A DNA stretch of 64,000 bases from DASWTL01 sp966250385 (GTDB lineage: Bacteria; Bacteroidota; Bacteroidia; Sphingobacteriales; Sphingobacteriaceae), in assembly GCA_966250385.1 (NCBI GenBank), contig CBINHC010000007.1, forward strand, positions 124,001 to 188,000, read 5' to 3'. The notes beneath the pieces were generated by a model, which did no database searches, was not told where the DNA came from, and saw only the letters and a list, made by a program, of their open reading frames with translations. Shown here one piece after another: positions 52,960-60,498 of this stretch (positions within the stretch are counted from its first letter, which is position 1; each line of letters begins with the position of its first letter). Position numbers and translations under genes: made by a program.

Positions 52960-53697
52960 ATGAAAATATTAGTCTGTATCAGTAACGTTCCGGATACAAC
53001 CACAAAAATAACCTTTACAGATAATAACACGCAATTCAATACGGCAGGAGTTCAGTACATCCTGAATCCCTATGATGAAATCGCACTTGCACGTGCAATC
53101 GAGCTGTGTGAGGGCGGAAAAGGAACCGTGACTGTCATCAACGTCGGGGAAGCCTCCACCGAGCCTACCGTCCGGAAGGCACTGGCCATCGGCGCCGATG
53201 ACGCGGTCCGGGTGAATGCCGCTCCGCGGGATGCCTATTTTGTCGCCTACCAGATCGCACAGTATGCCAAAAACCATGCGTTCGATATGATTCTGACCGG
53301 CCGCGAGTCGATCGACTATAATGGTGCCCAGGTAGCCGCCATGATCGGCGAATTCCTGGACATCCCCTCCGTTTCCATCATCAAAAAACTGGAATTTGAC
53401 GGAACCACAGCTACGCTGAGCCGTGAGATCGAGGGCGGAAAGGAAGTCCTGAGTGTCCCTGCCCCTTTCGTGGCGAGCTGCGCCGAAGGCGTTGCTGAAC
53501 CCAAGATTCCCAACATGCGGGGTATCATGTCTGCCCGCACCAAACCGCTGACGGTGGTTGAAGCCGGCGAGATCGAACAGGTTTCTTTCGTTACGCAGTT
53601 CGAAGTACCTCCGGCCAGAGGCGCAGTCAAAATGATCCCTGCCGAGGAAACTGAAAAGCTGGTCGTTTTGTTACACGCTGAAGCCCGCGTGATCTGA
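52960..53697 (+). CDS. etfB: Electron transfer flavoprotein, beta subunit
   Basis: Subunit of the ETF that takes electrons from acyl-CoA dehydrogenases; 245 aa. MKILVCISNVPDTTTKITF opens the AMP-binding alpha/beta domain; LNPYDEIALARAIEL, GRESIDYNGAQVAAMIGEFLDIPSV and PNMRGIMSAR are typical of the family. It is followed by etfA after 42 nt. The ATG at 52960 is chosen because the family starts here and a -7 box lies upstream. Together with the hydroxyacyl-CoA dehydrogenase and hydratase elsewhere in the window it supports active beta-oxidation. Confidence 0.96.
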   Translation: MKILVCISNVPDTTTKITFTDNNTQFNTAGVQYILNPYDEIALARAIELCEGGKGTVTVINVGEASTEPTVRKALAIGADDAVRVNAAPRDAYFVAYQIAQYAKNHAFDMILTGRESIDYNGAQVAAMIGEFLDIPSVSIIKKLEFDGTTATLSREIEGGKEVLSVPAPFVASCAEGVAEPKIPNMRGIMSARTKPLTVVEAGEIEQVSFVTQFEVPPARGAVKMIPAEETEKLVVLLHAEARVI

Positions 53698-53739
53698 TCA
53701 GGGTTATTGATCCATACACATAAAATTTAGAAAAGGTAT

Positions 53740-54717
53740 ATGTCTGTACTAGTATATGTAGAAAATACGGATGGCAAATTCAAGAAATCAGCCTTTGAGG
53801 CGGTCTCTTACGCGAAAGCGGTTGCCGCTCAAAACAATACCGGGGTAGTTGCTATCTCCATCGGAAACGTTAACCAGGATGACCTGGCCGGACTGGGAAC
53901 ATTCGGTGCCGACAAGGTACTTTCCGTATCCGGCGAGCAGTTGAAGACCTTCGTGAACCAGGCCTACGCGTCTGTGATCGCACAGGCTGCCAAAAAAGAA
54001 GATGCGAAAATAGTCATCATGACCAATTCGTTCACCGGAAAGGGCCTTGCTCCCCGGGTTGCAGTAAAACTGCAGGCCGGCCTGGCTGCCGGCGCAGTGG
54101 AGGTTCCCGTATCCGGAGGCGACAAGCTCGTCGTAAAAAGAACCGCTTTCTCAGGAAAAGCCTTTGCGACCGTAGAACTGACTTCTGCGTTCAAGGTCAT
54201 TACCCTGACACCGAATTCCTATCAGGTAACGGAGACCGGCGCACCTGCTACCGTGGAAACCTTCCAGGCTGAAGCGGCGCCGTCCGACTTTAAGACTATC
54301 GTCAAGGAAATCGTACGCGCCACCGACAAGGTATCCCTGCCGGAAGCGGAACTGGTTGTTTCAGCCGGCCGCGGAATGAAAGGGCCGGAAAACTGGCACC
54401 TGATCGAAGAACTTGCCGACGCACTCGGGGCGGCAACCGCCTGCTCCAAACCGGTTTCTGATGCAGGCTGGCGGCCGCATGAAGAACACGTGGGACAGAC
54501 CGGTATCGCAGTCAGTCCGAACCTGTATATCGCCATCGGTATTTCCGGTGCCATCCAGCACCTGGCCGGGGTCAGCTCATCCAAGACGATCGTCGTCATC
54601 AATAAAGACCCCGAGGCTCCGTTCTTCAAAGTAGCCGATTACGGAATCGTCGGCGATGCCCTCGAAATCGTGCCTAAACTGACGGCCGCAGTGAAAGCAT
54701 ATAAAGCAAACGCATAG
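53740..54717 (+). CDS. etfA: Electron transfer flavoprotein, alpha subunit
   Basis: FAD-binding subunit of ETF, 325 aa. The N-terminal domain (MSVLVYVENTDGKFKKSAFEAVSYA) is followed by the C-terminal FAD domain with SAGRGMKGPENWHLIEELADALG, ACSKPVSDAGWRP, GQTGIAVSPNLYIAIGISGAIQHLAG and NKDPEAPFFKVADYGIVGD. It forms an operon with etfB. A hairpin at 54729-54758 follows the stop. Confidence 0.97.
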   Translation: MSVLVYVENTDGKFKKSAFEAVSYAKAVAAQNNTGVVAISIGNVNQDDLAGLGTFGADKVLSVSGEQLKTFVNQAYASVIAQAAKKEDAKIVIMTNSFTGKGLAPRVAVKLQAGLAAGAVEVPVSGGDKLVVKRTAFSGKAFATVELTSAFKVITLTPNSYQVTETGAPATVETFQAEAAPSDFKTIVKEIVRATDKVSLPEAELVVSAGRGMKGPENWHLIEELADALGAATACSKPVSDAGWRPHEEHVGQTGIAVSPNLYIAIGISGAIQHLAGVSSSKTIVVINKDPEAPFFKVADYGIVGDALEIVPKLTAAVKAYKANA

Positions 54718-54728
54718 TAAACTAAATT

Positions 54729-54758
54729 AAGAGGCTACTGTTAGCCTGTTAGCCTCTT
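54729..54758 (+). terminator. Hairpin after etfA
   Basis: A 9-bp perfect stem (54729-54737 with 54750-54758) with a 12-nt loop is followed by an AT-rich tract. The downstream ATG is only 11 nt further, so it may attenuate rather than fully end transcription. Confidence 0.7.
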
Positions 54759-54768
54759 ATATTATTGC

Positions 54769-55365
54769 ATGAAAAAGATCAAGCTCGACATAGTAGGGTT
54801 ATCATATAGCCAGACACAATCTGGAGCCTATGCACTGGTGCTCGGGGAAATCAACGGCCGGCGCCGCCTGCCTATTATTATCGGGGGGTTCGAGGCCCAG
54901 GCCATTGCCATCGAGATTGAGAAAATGACGCCCAGCCGTCCGCTCACCCATGATCTTTTCAAGGCCTTTGCACTGTCCTACAATATCTCGATCCAGGAAG
55001 TCATCATCTATAACCTGGTCGACGGGATCTTCTATGCCAAACTGATCTGCAGCGACGGAAAGAAGTCCATGGAAATTGACGCGCGCACCTCGGACGCGAT
55101 CGCGCTGGCGGTCCGTTTCGAATGCCCGATCTACACCTATGAGTTCATCCTGGCGACAGCGGGCATCGTGATCGAAGGAAATGACTTCGTCTTCCTGGAG
55201 AACCTGGAGGGACCGGCCGAGGAAAAAGCGGCTACCTCCGCCACCAACTATTCTTCCCTTACCGACGAGGAACTGAAGGCCAAGCTCCAGGAGGCCCTGG
55301 CCGAGGAAGCCTACGAGAAAGCCGCGAAAATCCGTGACGAGATATCCAAAAGAAAATCATCCTGA
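54769..55365 (+). CDS. Bifunctional nuclease (DUF151) with C-terminal UVR motif
   Basis: A 198-aa cytosolic protein. Residues 1-125 are the bifunctional-nuclease domain (DUF151): YALVLGEINGRRRLPIIIGGFEAQAI, RPLTHDLF, and DARTSDAIALAVRFECPIY. The last 40 residues (LTDEELKAKLQEALAEEAYEKAAKIRDEI) match the UVR motif of UvrB/UvrC, which contacts Uvr or Clp-adaptor proteins. Plant and bacterial relatives were reported to degrade DNA and RNA; the physiological role is unsettled. It sits just after etfBA, possibly reading through the hairpin. Confidence 0.87.
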   Translation: MKKIKLDIVGLSYSQTQSGAYALVLGEINGRRRLPIIIGGFEAQAIAIEIEKMTPSRPLTHDLFKAFALSYNISIQEVIIYNLVDGIFYAKLICSDGKKSMEIDARTSDAIALAVRFECPIYTYEFILATAGIVIEGNDFVFLENLEGPAEEKAATSATNYSSLTDEELKAKLQEALAEEAYEKAAKIRDEISKRKSS

Positions 55366-55467
55366 TCCCCCAAGATCTTCCGATGAGCTGCTGACCTTCA
55401 ATGGATAAACTTTTTCATATTCCTCCAATTAATTCTATCTTCAGCATTTATTTTCTAAAAACTTCTT

Positions 55468-56724
55468 ATGAGTGTTAAGCTTCGCCTGATCCTGATGAAT
55501 TTTTTCCAATTTTTCATCTGGGGATCGTGGTTATTGACGATTGGTGCCTACTGGTTTCAGAATAAGCAATGGTCCGGCGCCGAGTTCGGACTGATCTTCT
55601 CAACCATGGGGATCTCAGCCATTTTCATGCCCGCGCTGACCGGTATCATCGCCGACCGCTTTGTTAATGCGGAGAAGCTTTACGGGCTGATGCACATCCT
55701 GGGTTCGGTGACGCTATTCATGCTTCCGTCCGTAGGCAATCCATCCGCATTTTTCTGGGTGATCCTGCTGAACATGATCTTCTATATGCCAACCCTGTCG
55801 CTTTCCATCACCGTCGCCTATTCTGCGCTGAAGAACGACCAGAAAGACGTGGTTAAGGACTACCCTCCCATCCGGATATGGGGAACGATCGGCTTCATTG
55901 CGGCACTCTGGGTCGTCAGCCTTTCGCACAACGAAACCTCCGCCAATCAGTTCTACATCGCATCGGTCGTATCGCTGGCACTGGGCCTTTATGCCTTCAC
56001 GCTTCCGAAATGTCCGCCGCTTTCCAGAACCGTGGACACCAAATCCTTTGCCAGTTCCCTCGGACTGAATGCCTTTGCTTTGTTCAGGGAGCGCCGGTTC
56101 GCTGTGTTCTTTATATTCTCACTCTTACTGGGCGCCGCACTGCAGCTGACCAATGCCTACGGGGATACGTTCCTGCATGATTTTGCGAATGTTGAGGCGT
56201 ATCGCGACAGCATTGCCGTAAAATACCCGGCCATTATCATGTCGATCTCCCAGATCTCCGAAACACTGTTCATCCTGGCTATTCCGTTCTTCCTCAGGAA
56301 ATTCGGTATTAAATATGTCATGATCTTCAGTATGGTTGCCTGGGTGCTTCGTTTCGGCCTGTTCGCCTTCGGAAACCCGGCTGACGGACTTTGGATGATC
56401 ATCCTGTCCTGCATCATCTACGGCATGGCATTTGACTTTTTCAATATCTCCGGCTCCCTGTTTGTGGAGACCCAGACTGACCCGAAGATCCGCGCCAGTG
56501 CCCAGGGATTGTTCATGATGATGGTCAACGGATTCGGCGCCCTTTTCGGAAGCTTTGCAAGCGGCGTCATCATCGACCGGTACTTTACCCTTGCTGACAA
56601 CAGCAAGGACTGGCACGGGATCTGGCTGGCCTTTGCAGGTTATGCGCTGGTTCTGACCGTGGTGTTCCCGCTGATCTTCAAATACAAGCATAACGCAGCA
56701 CTGTCCCGGGTGATCAACCATTAA
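55468..56724 (+). CDS. Nucleoside:H+ symporter-type MFS permease (NupG family)
   Basis: Major facilitator permease of 418 aa with about twelve spans. MSVKLRLILMNFFQFFIWGSWL and the loop GIIADRFVNAEKL match the NupG/XapB nucleoside transporter group; the Pro-rich IWGTIGFI and GMAFDFFNISGSLFVETQ also fit. It probably imports nucleosides with protons. It precedes a DUF3667 gene by 28 nt in the same direction. Confidence 0.88.
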   Translation: MSVKLRLILMNFFQFFIWGSWLLTIGAYWFQNKQWSGAEFGLIFSTMGISAIFMPALTGIIADRFVNAEKLYGLMHILGSVTLFMLPSVGNPSAFFWVILLNMIFYMPTLSLSITVAYSALKNDQKDVVKDYPPIRIWGTIGFIAALWVVSLSHNETSANQFYIASVVSLALGLYAFTLPKCPPLSRTVDTKSFASSLGLNAFALFRERRFAVFFIFSLLLGAALQLTNAYGDTFLHDFANVEAYRDSIAVKYPAIIMSISQISETLFILAIPFFLRKFGIKYVMIFSMVAWVLRFGLFAFGNPADGLWMIILSCIIYGMAFDFFNISGSLFVETQTDPKIRASAQGLFMMMVNGFGALFGSFASGVIIDRYFTLADNSKDWHGIWLAFAGYALVLTVVFPLIFKYKHNAALSRVINH

Positions 56725-56752
56725 CCGGTCGCCAGGCTTATCTCATACCGGC

Positions 56753-57874
56753 ATGAATCATTACCGTGCAGAAAAGACGTGCCTGAACTGCGGTTACCAG
56801 GTCGATCAAAAGTATTGCAGCAACTGCGGGCAGCCGAACGTGGAGCTCAGGGAACCGTTCTGGCATTTCATCGGCCACAGTATCTCCCATTACTTTCATT
56901 TTGACTCCAAGTTCTTTCATACCCTCCGGCCCCTGCTGACGGAACCGGGCCGCCTGACGCTCGAGTACCTGGCCGGAAGACGGATGGCCTTCCTGCACCC
57001 GGTCAGCATGTATATCTTCGTATCCATCGTATACTTCCTGATCGTGCCGCCGATGTCACAGTCCAGAGACGAAGATGATCATGAACCGGTGAAGGAGGAA
57101 CAGGTTGCGTTGACCGCCGATTCGGTGAACCGGATCGAAGATGAGTTCCGCCAGGAAGTAGGCCCGGTAAACGACAGTACCCTCCTTTCAAAGGGTTTCC
57201 GCGCACTATCCCTGCAGAAACAGGTCAAACAGTTTGAAAAACTATCATTCCGGCAACAGGAGATCCTGCTGGACAGCCTGAAAAAAGACCGGAGCAGCGG
57301 GGCCGACAGCCTGAAGGACCTGGTCATGGTTCTCCAGGACGCGCATATCGAGAAGCAGGACAGCACTTATGAATCCTACCTGAAGCGCCAGAACGCCCTG
57401 CCGGCAGATCAGCAGGACAACTGGCTGAAAAAGAAATTAAAGAAAAGGGAGATTGCCATCGAACGGAAGACCGACGAGAACTGGAATATTAAGAAAGAAG
57501 TCCAGAAATACAACCCTAAACTGTACTTCCTGCTGATGCCGCTGTTCGCATTTTTCCTGATGCTGAACTTCAGAAAGAACCGGAGATACTATATCGAGCA
57601 CCTGATCTTTACTATTCATTTCTTCACGGCGTTCTTCATCTTCCAGATCCTTGTCAAGCCGCTGGATCACTTCCTCTTCAACAATGACTCGAGCCTGTTC
57701 GCCCTGGCGCAGTTCCTCGTTATTCTCTGGTATATCTATACGGCACTGAAGGTCTTCTATCAGCGGAAGAAAGGGACGACCATCCGAAAGATCATCACGC
57801 TGAGTATCCTGCTGGGAATCGCCTACCTGATCTGCTACGGGATCATCTACTCGGTCGTATACTGGATCGCCTGA
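56753..57874 (+). CDS. DUF3667 membrane protein with N-terminal zinc ribbon
   Basis: A 373-aa membrane protein of unknown function. The N-terminus is a zinc ribbon with two CxxC pairs (CLNCGYQVDQKYCSNCG), followed by the DUF3667 signature (FWHFIGHSISHYFHFDSKFFHTLRPLL, PGRLTLEYLAGRRMAFLHPVSMYIFVSIVYF). A charged central region (about 105-240) with helical, Gln/Lys-rich character separates the first span from four C-terminal spans. This family is common in Bacteroidota, and no role is established. Confidence 0.88.
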   Translation: MNHYRAEKTCLNCGYQVDQKYCSNCGQPNVELREPFWHFIGHSISHYFHFDSKFFHTLRPLLTEPGRLTLEYLAGRRMAFLHPVSMYIFVSIVYFLIVPPMSQSRDEDDHEPVKEEQVALTADSVNRIEDEFRQEVGPVNDSTLLSKGFRALSLQKQVKQFEKLSFRQQEILLDSLKKDRSSGADSLKDLVMVLQDAHIEKQDSTYESYLKRQNALPADQQDNWLKKKLKKREIAIERKTDENWNIKKEVQKYNPKLYFLLMPLFAFFLMLNFRKNRRYYIEHLIFTIHFFTAFFIFQILVKPLDHFLFNNDSSLFALAQFLVILWYIYTALKVFYQRKKGTTIRKIITLSILLGIAYLICYGIIYSVVYWIA

Positions 57875-57898
57875 CCGGCAACTGTCAGTATATAAATG

Positions 57899-57924
57899 AA
57901 CCCGGCTCGGGAGACCTTTTTTTT
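57899..57924 (+). terminator. Weak intrinsic terminator after the DUF3667 gene
   Basis: A short CCCG/CGGG stem (57901-57911) is followed by a run of eight or more T residues. The stem is only 4 bp, so efficiency is doubtful. Confidence 0.45.
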
Positions 57925-57993
57925 ATGAACATCTTCCTGACAGCCGGGCGCTCGCCCCGATCAGACCGGCACATGTACGCCGGAAGGGACCAC

Positions 57994-58023
57994 AAAAAAC
58001 CCGGCTCTGAACAGAGACCGGGT
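57994..58023 (-). terminator. Intrinsic terminator after gltA
   Basis: On the minus strand ACCCGG (58023-58018, extended by TCTCT with one bulge) pairs with CCGGGT (58004-57999) and is followed by TTTTTT (57999-57994). Confidence 0.8.
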
Positions 58024-58050
58024 CTTTCTATTGAATTTAAAATTAAAATC

Positions 58051-59337
58051 TTAACGGCTGCCGATTTCGACGTAATTGCGATCCACCTGGCCGGTGTAAA
58101 TCTGGCGCGGGCGACCGATCGGCTCACGGTTTTCACGCATTTCCTTCCATTGCGCGATCCATCCCGGAAGACGTCCCAGTGCGAACAGCACGGTGAACAT
58201 CTCGGTAGGGAATCCAAGCGCCCGGTAGATGATACCGGAGTAGAAGTCCACGTTCGGGTATAGCTTCCGCTCTACGAAGTACGGATCATTCAGCGCAGCC
58301 TCTTCCAGCTTCTTGGCGATCTCCAGGATCGGATCATTGACGCCAAGTTTGTTCAGTACGTCGTCACACGCTTTCTTGATGATCTTTGCCCGGGGATCAA
58401 AGTTCTTGTAAACACGGTGTCCGAAGCCCATCAGGCGGAAACTGTCATTCTTGTCTTTTGCCTTGTTCAGCCATTTCTCGGTATCGCCGCCGTCATTCCT
58501 GATCTTCTCAAGCATTTCAATAACCGCCTGGTTCGCTCCGCCGTGCAGCGGTCCCCATAACGCCGATATACCCGCGGAAACCGATGCATACAGGTTCGCG
58601 TCGGATGATCCGACCATACGGACGGTCGAAGTGGAACAGTTCTGCTCGTGATCCGCATGCAGGATCAGGAGTTTATTCATGGCGTCAACGACGACCGGAT
58701 CGATCTCGATCTCTTCCGTCCGCTGTCCGAAGGTCATGTTCAGGAAGTTGGTCACGTAGTCCAGCTTATTCTGCGGGTAGATCAGCGGATGACCCAGGGA
58801 CTTCTTGTAGATCCAGGATACGATTGTCGGCATTTTGGCGATCAGTTTAATGATCGTCAGGTTCTCCTCTTCAGTGCCGGACTTGCTGTTGAGCGCTTCC
58901 GGATAGAAAACAGACAGGGAAGCGATCAGTGAGCACAACTGGCCCATCGGATGCGCTTTTGACGGGAACCCGTCAAAAAACTTTTTCATATCCTCATGAA
59001 CGAGGGTATGACGGCTAATTTTGGATTCGAACTCCTCCAGCTGCGCGCTGGTCGGAAGGTCTCCGTAAAGCAGCAGGTACGCGACTTCGATGAACGATGA
59101 CTTCTCAGCCAGCTGCTCAATCGGATAACCCCTGTATTTCAAAATACCCTGCTCTCCGTCCAGGTATGTAATCGCACTTTTGGTCGCTCCGGTATTCTTA
59201 TAACCTGAGTCCAGGGTAATAAAACCGGAGACGTCACGTAACTTGGAAATATCAACAGCAGATTCCTTCTCGGTGCCTGTTACTATAGGAAGATCATATG
59301 ATTTATCACCTATTTTTAACGATGCTAATTCTGACAT
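58051..59337 (-). CDS. gltA: Citrate synthase
   Basis: Condenses oxaloacetate and acetyl-CoA in the TCA cycle; 428 aa, the length of the hexameric, NADH-sensitive type. Motifs: KYRGYPIEQLAEKSSF, ILHADHEQNCSTSTVRMVGSS, GPLHGGANQAVIEML with catalytic His, MGFGHRVYKNFDPRAKI with the second catalytic His, and a late Asp in YPNVDFYSGI. A promoter TTTC-N18-TAATTTTG precedes the ATG by 20 nt. It is a single gene, with sucC and lpdA elsewhere in the window. Confidence 0.97.
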   Translation of the reverse strand: MSELASLKIGDKSYDLPIVTGTEKESAVDISKLRDVSGFITLDSGYKNTGATKSAITYLDGEQGILKYRGYPIEQLAEKSSFIEVAYLLLYGDLPTSAQLEEFESKISRHTLVHEDMKKFFDGFPSKAHPMGQLCSLIASLSVFYPEALNSKSGTEEENLTIIKLIAKMPTIVSWIYKKSLGHPLIYPQNKLDYVTNFLNMTFGQRTEEIEIDPVVVDAMNKLLILHADHEQNCSTSTVRMVGSSDANLYASVSAGISALWGPLHGGANQAVIEMLEKIRNDGGDTEKWLNKAKDKNDSFRLMGFGHRVYKNFDPRAKIIKKACDDVLNKLGVNDPILEIAKKLEEAALNDPYFVERKLYPNVDFYSGIIYRALGFPTEMFTVLFALGRLPGWIAQWKEMRENREPIGRPRQIYTGQVDRNYVEIGSR

Positions 59338-59357
59338 ATTTAATTGGTGTTATGGGA

Positions 59358-59387
59358 CAAAATTAAATAATTCTGCCTCTTTTGAAA
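59358..59387 (-). promoter_or_regulatory. Predicted gltA promoter
   Basis: On the minus strand, TTTC (59387-59384), 18-nt spacer, TAATTTTG (59365-59358, perfect -7), then 20 nt to the ATG at 59337. Confidence 0.55.
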
Positions 59388-59477
59388 TTAAAAACGACCT
59401 AAAGCAATTAATTTTTTGTAAAGGAAATGTAACGTTTGTATGGACAAATGATTTTCCCGGGGCCATTCAGCGCGCTT

Positions 59478-59516
59478 CCGGACCGGACCGGATCCGGCGT
59501 GCCGGCTCCGGTCCGG
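59478..59516. repeat. GC-rich inverted repeat between gltA and a small ORF
   Basis: Perfect 10-bp arms (CCGGACCGGA at 59478-59487, TCCGGTCCGG at 59507-59516) flank 19 nt that themselves contain CCGGATCCGG and GCCGGC. The block is almost pure G+C while the sequence 60 nt to its left is AT-rich. Function unknown: a folded RNA element, a protein site, or a short interspersed repeat. Confidence 0.6.
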
Positions 59517-59598
59517 CCGCTTGAACGGAGGGGCCGGGATCTGCAATCCCGCTAAACCGAACCACGCGTTCAGGTGTTAAGTCTGAAACTTGAAACAT

Positions 59599-59838
59599 AT
59601 GGAAATATTTAAGATCAATGATCCTGATACGAATGAAGTCAGAACCCTTCAGGTAGCCCCGGTCCAGCTCAGGGACCAGCAGGGATGGACAGTAAGTTTT
59701 GAAGGCGGTGAAGAGTCTACCCTGGTCGTTGACCAGCACGGAATATGGAAACAGGTGGAAGGAAACGATCTTAAACCTGCGCTGGTCTCTGAGATCGGAC
59801 GGGCGATCGAAGCCCAGATGACCTCCGGTAGTTTCTGA
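59599..59838 (+). CDS. Small conserved-looking protein of unknown function
   Basis: A 79-aa protein starting MEIFKINDPDTNEVRTLQ. It has no signal peptide or membrane span. Alternating beta-like segments (LQVAPVQL, WTVSFEGGEESTLVVDQHGIWKQV) and a C-terminal helix (PALVSEIGRAIEAQM) suggest a compact folded domain. ATG 59599 is chosen; an in-frame TTG lies 9 nt upstream. A tight intrinsic terminator immediately follows, which supports a real gene. I do not recognise the family. Confidence 0.72.
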   Translation: MEIFKINDPDTNEVRTLQVAPVQLRDQQGWTVSFEGGEESTLVVDQHGIWKQVEGNDLKPALVSEIGRAIEAQMTSGSF

Positions 59839-59843
59839 AAAAC

Positions 59844-59868
59844 AGCCGCAGCGTTCGCTGCGGCTTTA
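59844..59868 (+). terminator. Intrinsic terminator after the 79-aa protein gene
   Basis: A perfect GC-rich stem of up to 10 bp (59844-59853 with 59856-59865) with a very short loop, followed by TTATAAT. Confidence 0.8.
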
Positions 59869-59891
59869 TAATATACATGAAGAGCCCGGTT

Positions 59892-60440
59892 CTATTCCTG
59901 TTCCGCGGTCGCCTGCTGATTCACGAATCCTTCGGCAATCTGGGTCAGTTTCGCATCAGTTTGCTTTTCTTCCTCCAGCGTCTCATCCAGCAGTGAAGCG
60001 GCTTCGGTCAGGCCCAGTACGTTGGCCAGCGTCCGCAGCGTACCGTAGGAGGCGATCTCATAGTGTTCGATTTTCTGAAGGGCGGAGATGATCCCTGCAT
60101 CGCGGGTCATCGTGCCGTTTTCGGTATCCTCCAGGATTCCCTTGCCCTCTTCAACCAGTCCTTTCATGGCTTCGCAGGTCTTGGCAGACGCCTTCTTCCC
60201 CAAAAGTTCGAACACCCGCTCCAGGCGTTCGATCTGCCCCTCGGTCTGGCGCGCATGCATTTCAATGCCGGAGCGCAGTTCGTCAGAGGTGCTGGACTTC
60301 GCCATCTTCGGCATCGCTTTCAGCAGATGCTTTTCTGCGAAATAAATGTCTTTAAGCTCATCCTGAAACAATTTCATGAGAGCCAGCTTATCTTTCTCGT
60401 TGGTACCTCCGGTCGACTTTGCATTTGATTGTCTTTTCAT
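59892..60440 (-). CDS. YciE/YciF-type ferritin-like protein (DUF892)
   Basis: A 182-aa four-helix protein of the DUF892 family. FQDELKDIYFAEKHLLKAMPKMA opens the bundle; Glu and His positions recurring in EMHARQTEGQIERLERVFE, ALQKIEHYEIASYGTL and LDETLEEEKQTD could bind a di-iron centre, as in ferritin-like relatives. A basic head (MKRQSNAKSTGGTNEKDK) precedes the fold. The family is linked to stress conditions, but its activity is not settled. It is a single gene. Confidence 0.9.
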   Translation of the reverse strand: MKRQSNAKSTGGTNEKDKLALMKLFQDELKDIYFAEKHLLKAMPKMAKSSTSDELRSGIEMHARQTEGQIERLERVFELLGKKASAKTCEAMKGLVEEGKGILEDTENGTMTRDAGIISALQKIEHYEIASYGTLRTLANVLGLTEAASLLDETLEEEKQTDAKLTQIAEGFVNQQATAEQE

Positions 60441-60498
60441 AAGTATTAGTTTAGTTAAAAATTTAACATCGTTGTTTATAAAAGGTTTGTCTCCGGGG

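Noticed and set aside
52914..53039. An N-terminal extension of the TPR protein resembling a membrane anchor
   Set aside because: The hydrophobic look comes from reading the etfB promoter and start codon region in antisense; the TPR domain begins at the ATG at 52913.
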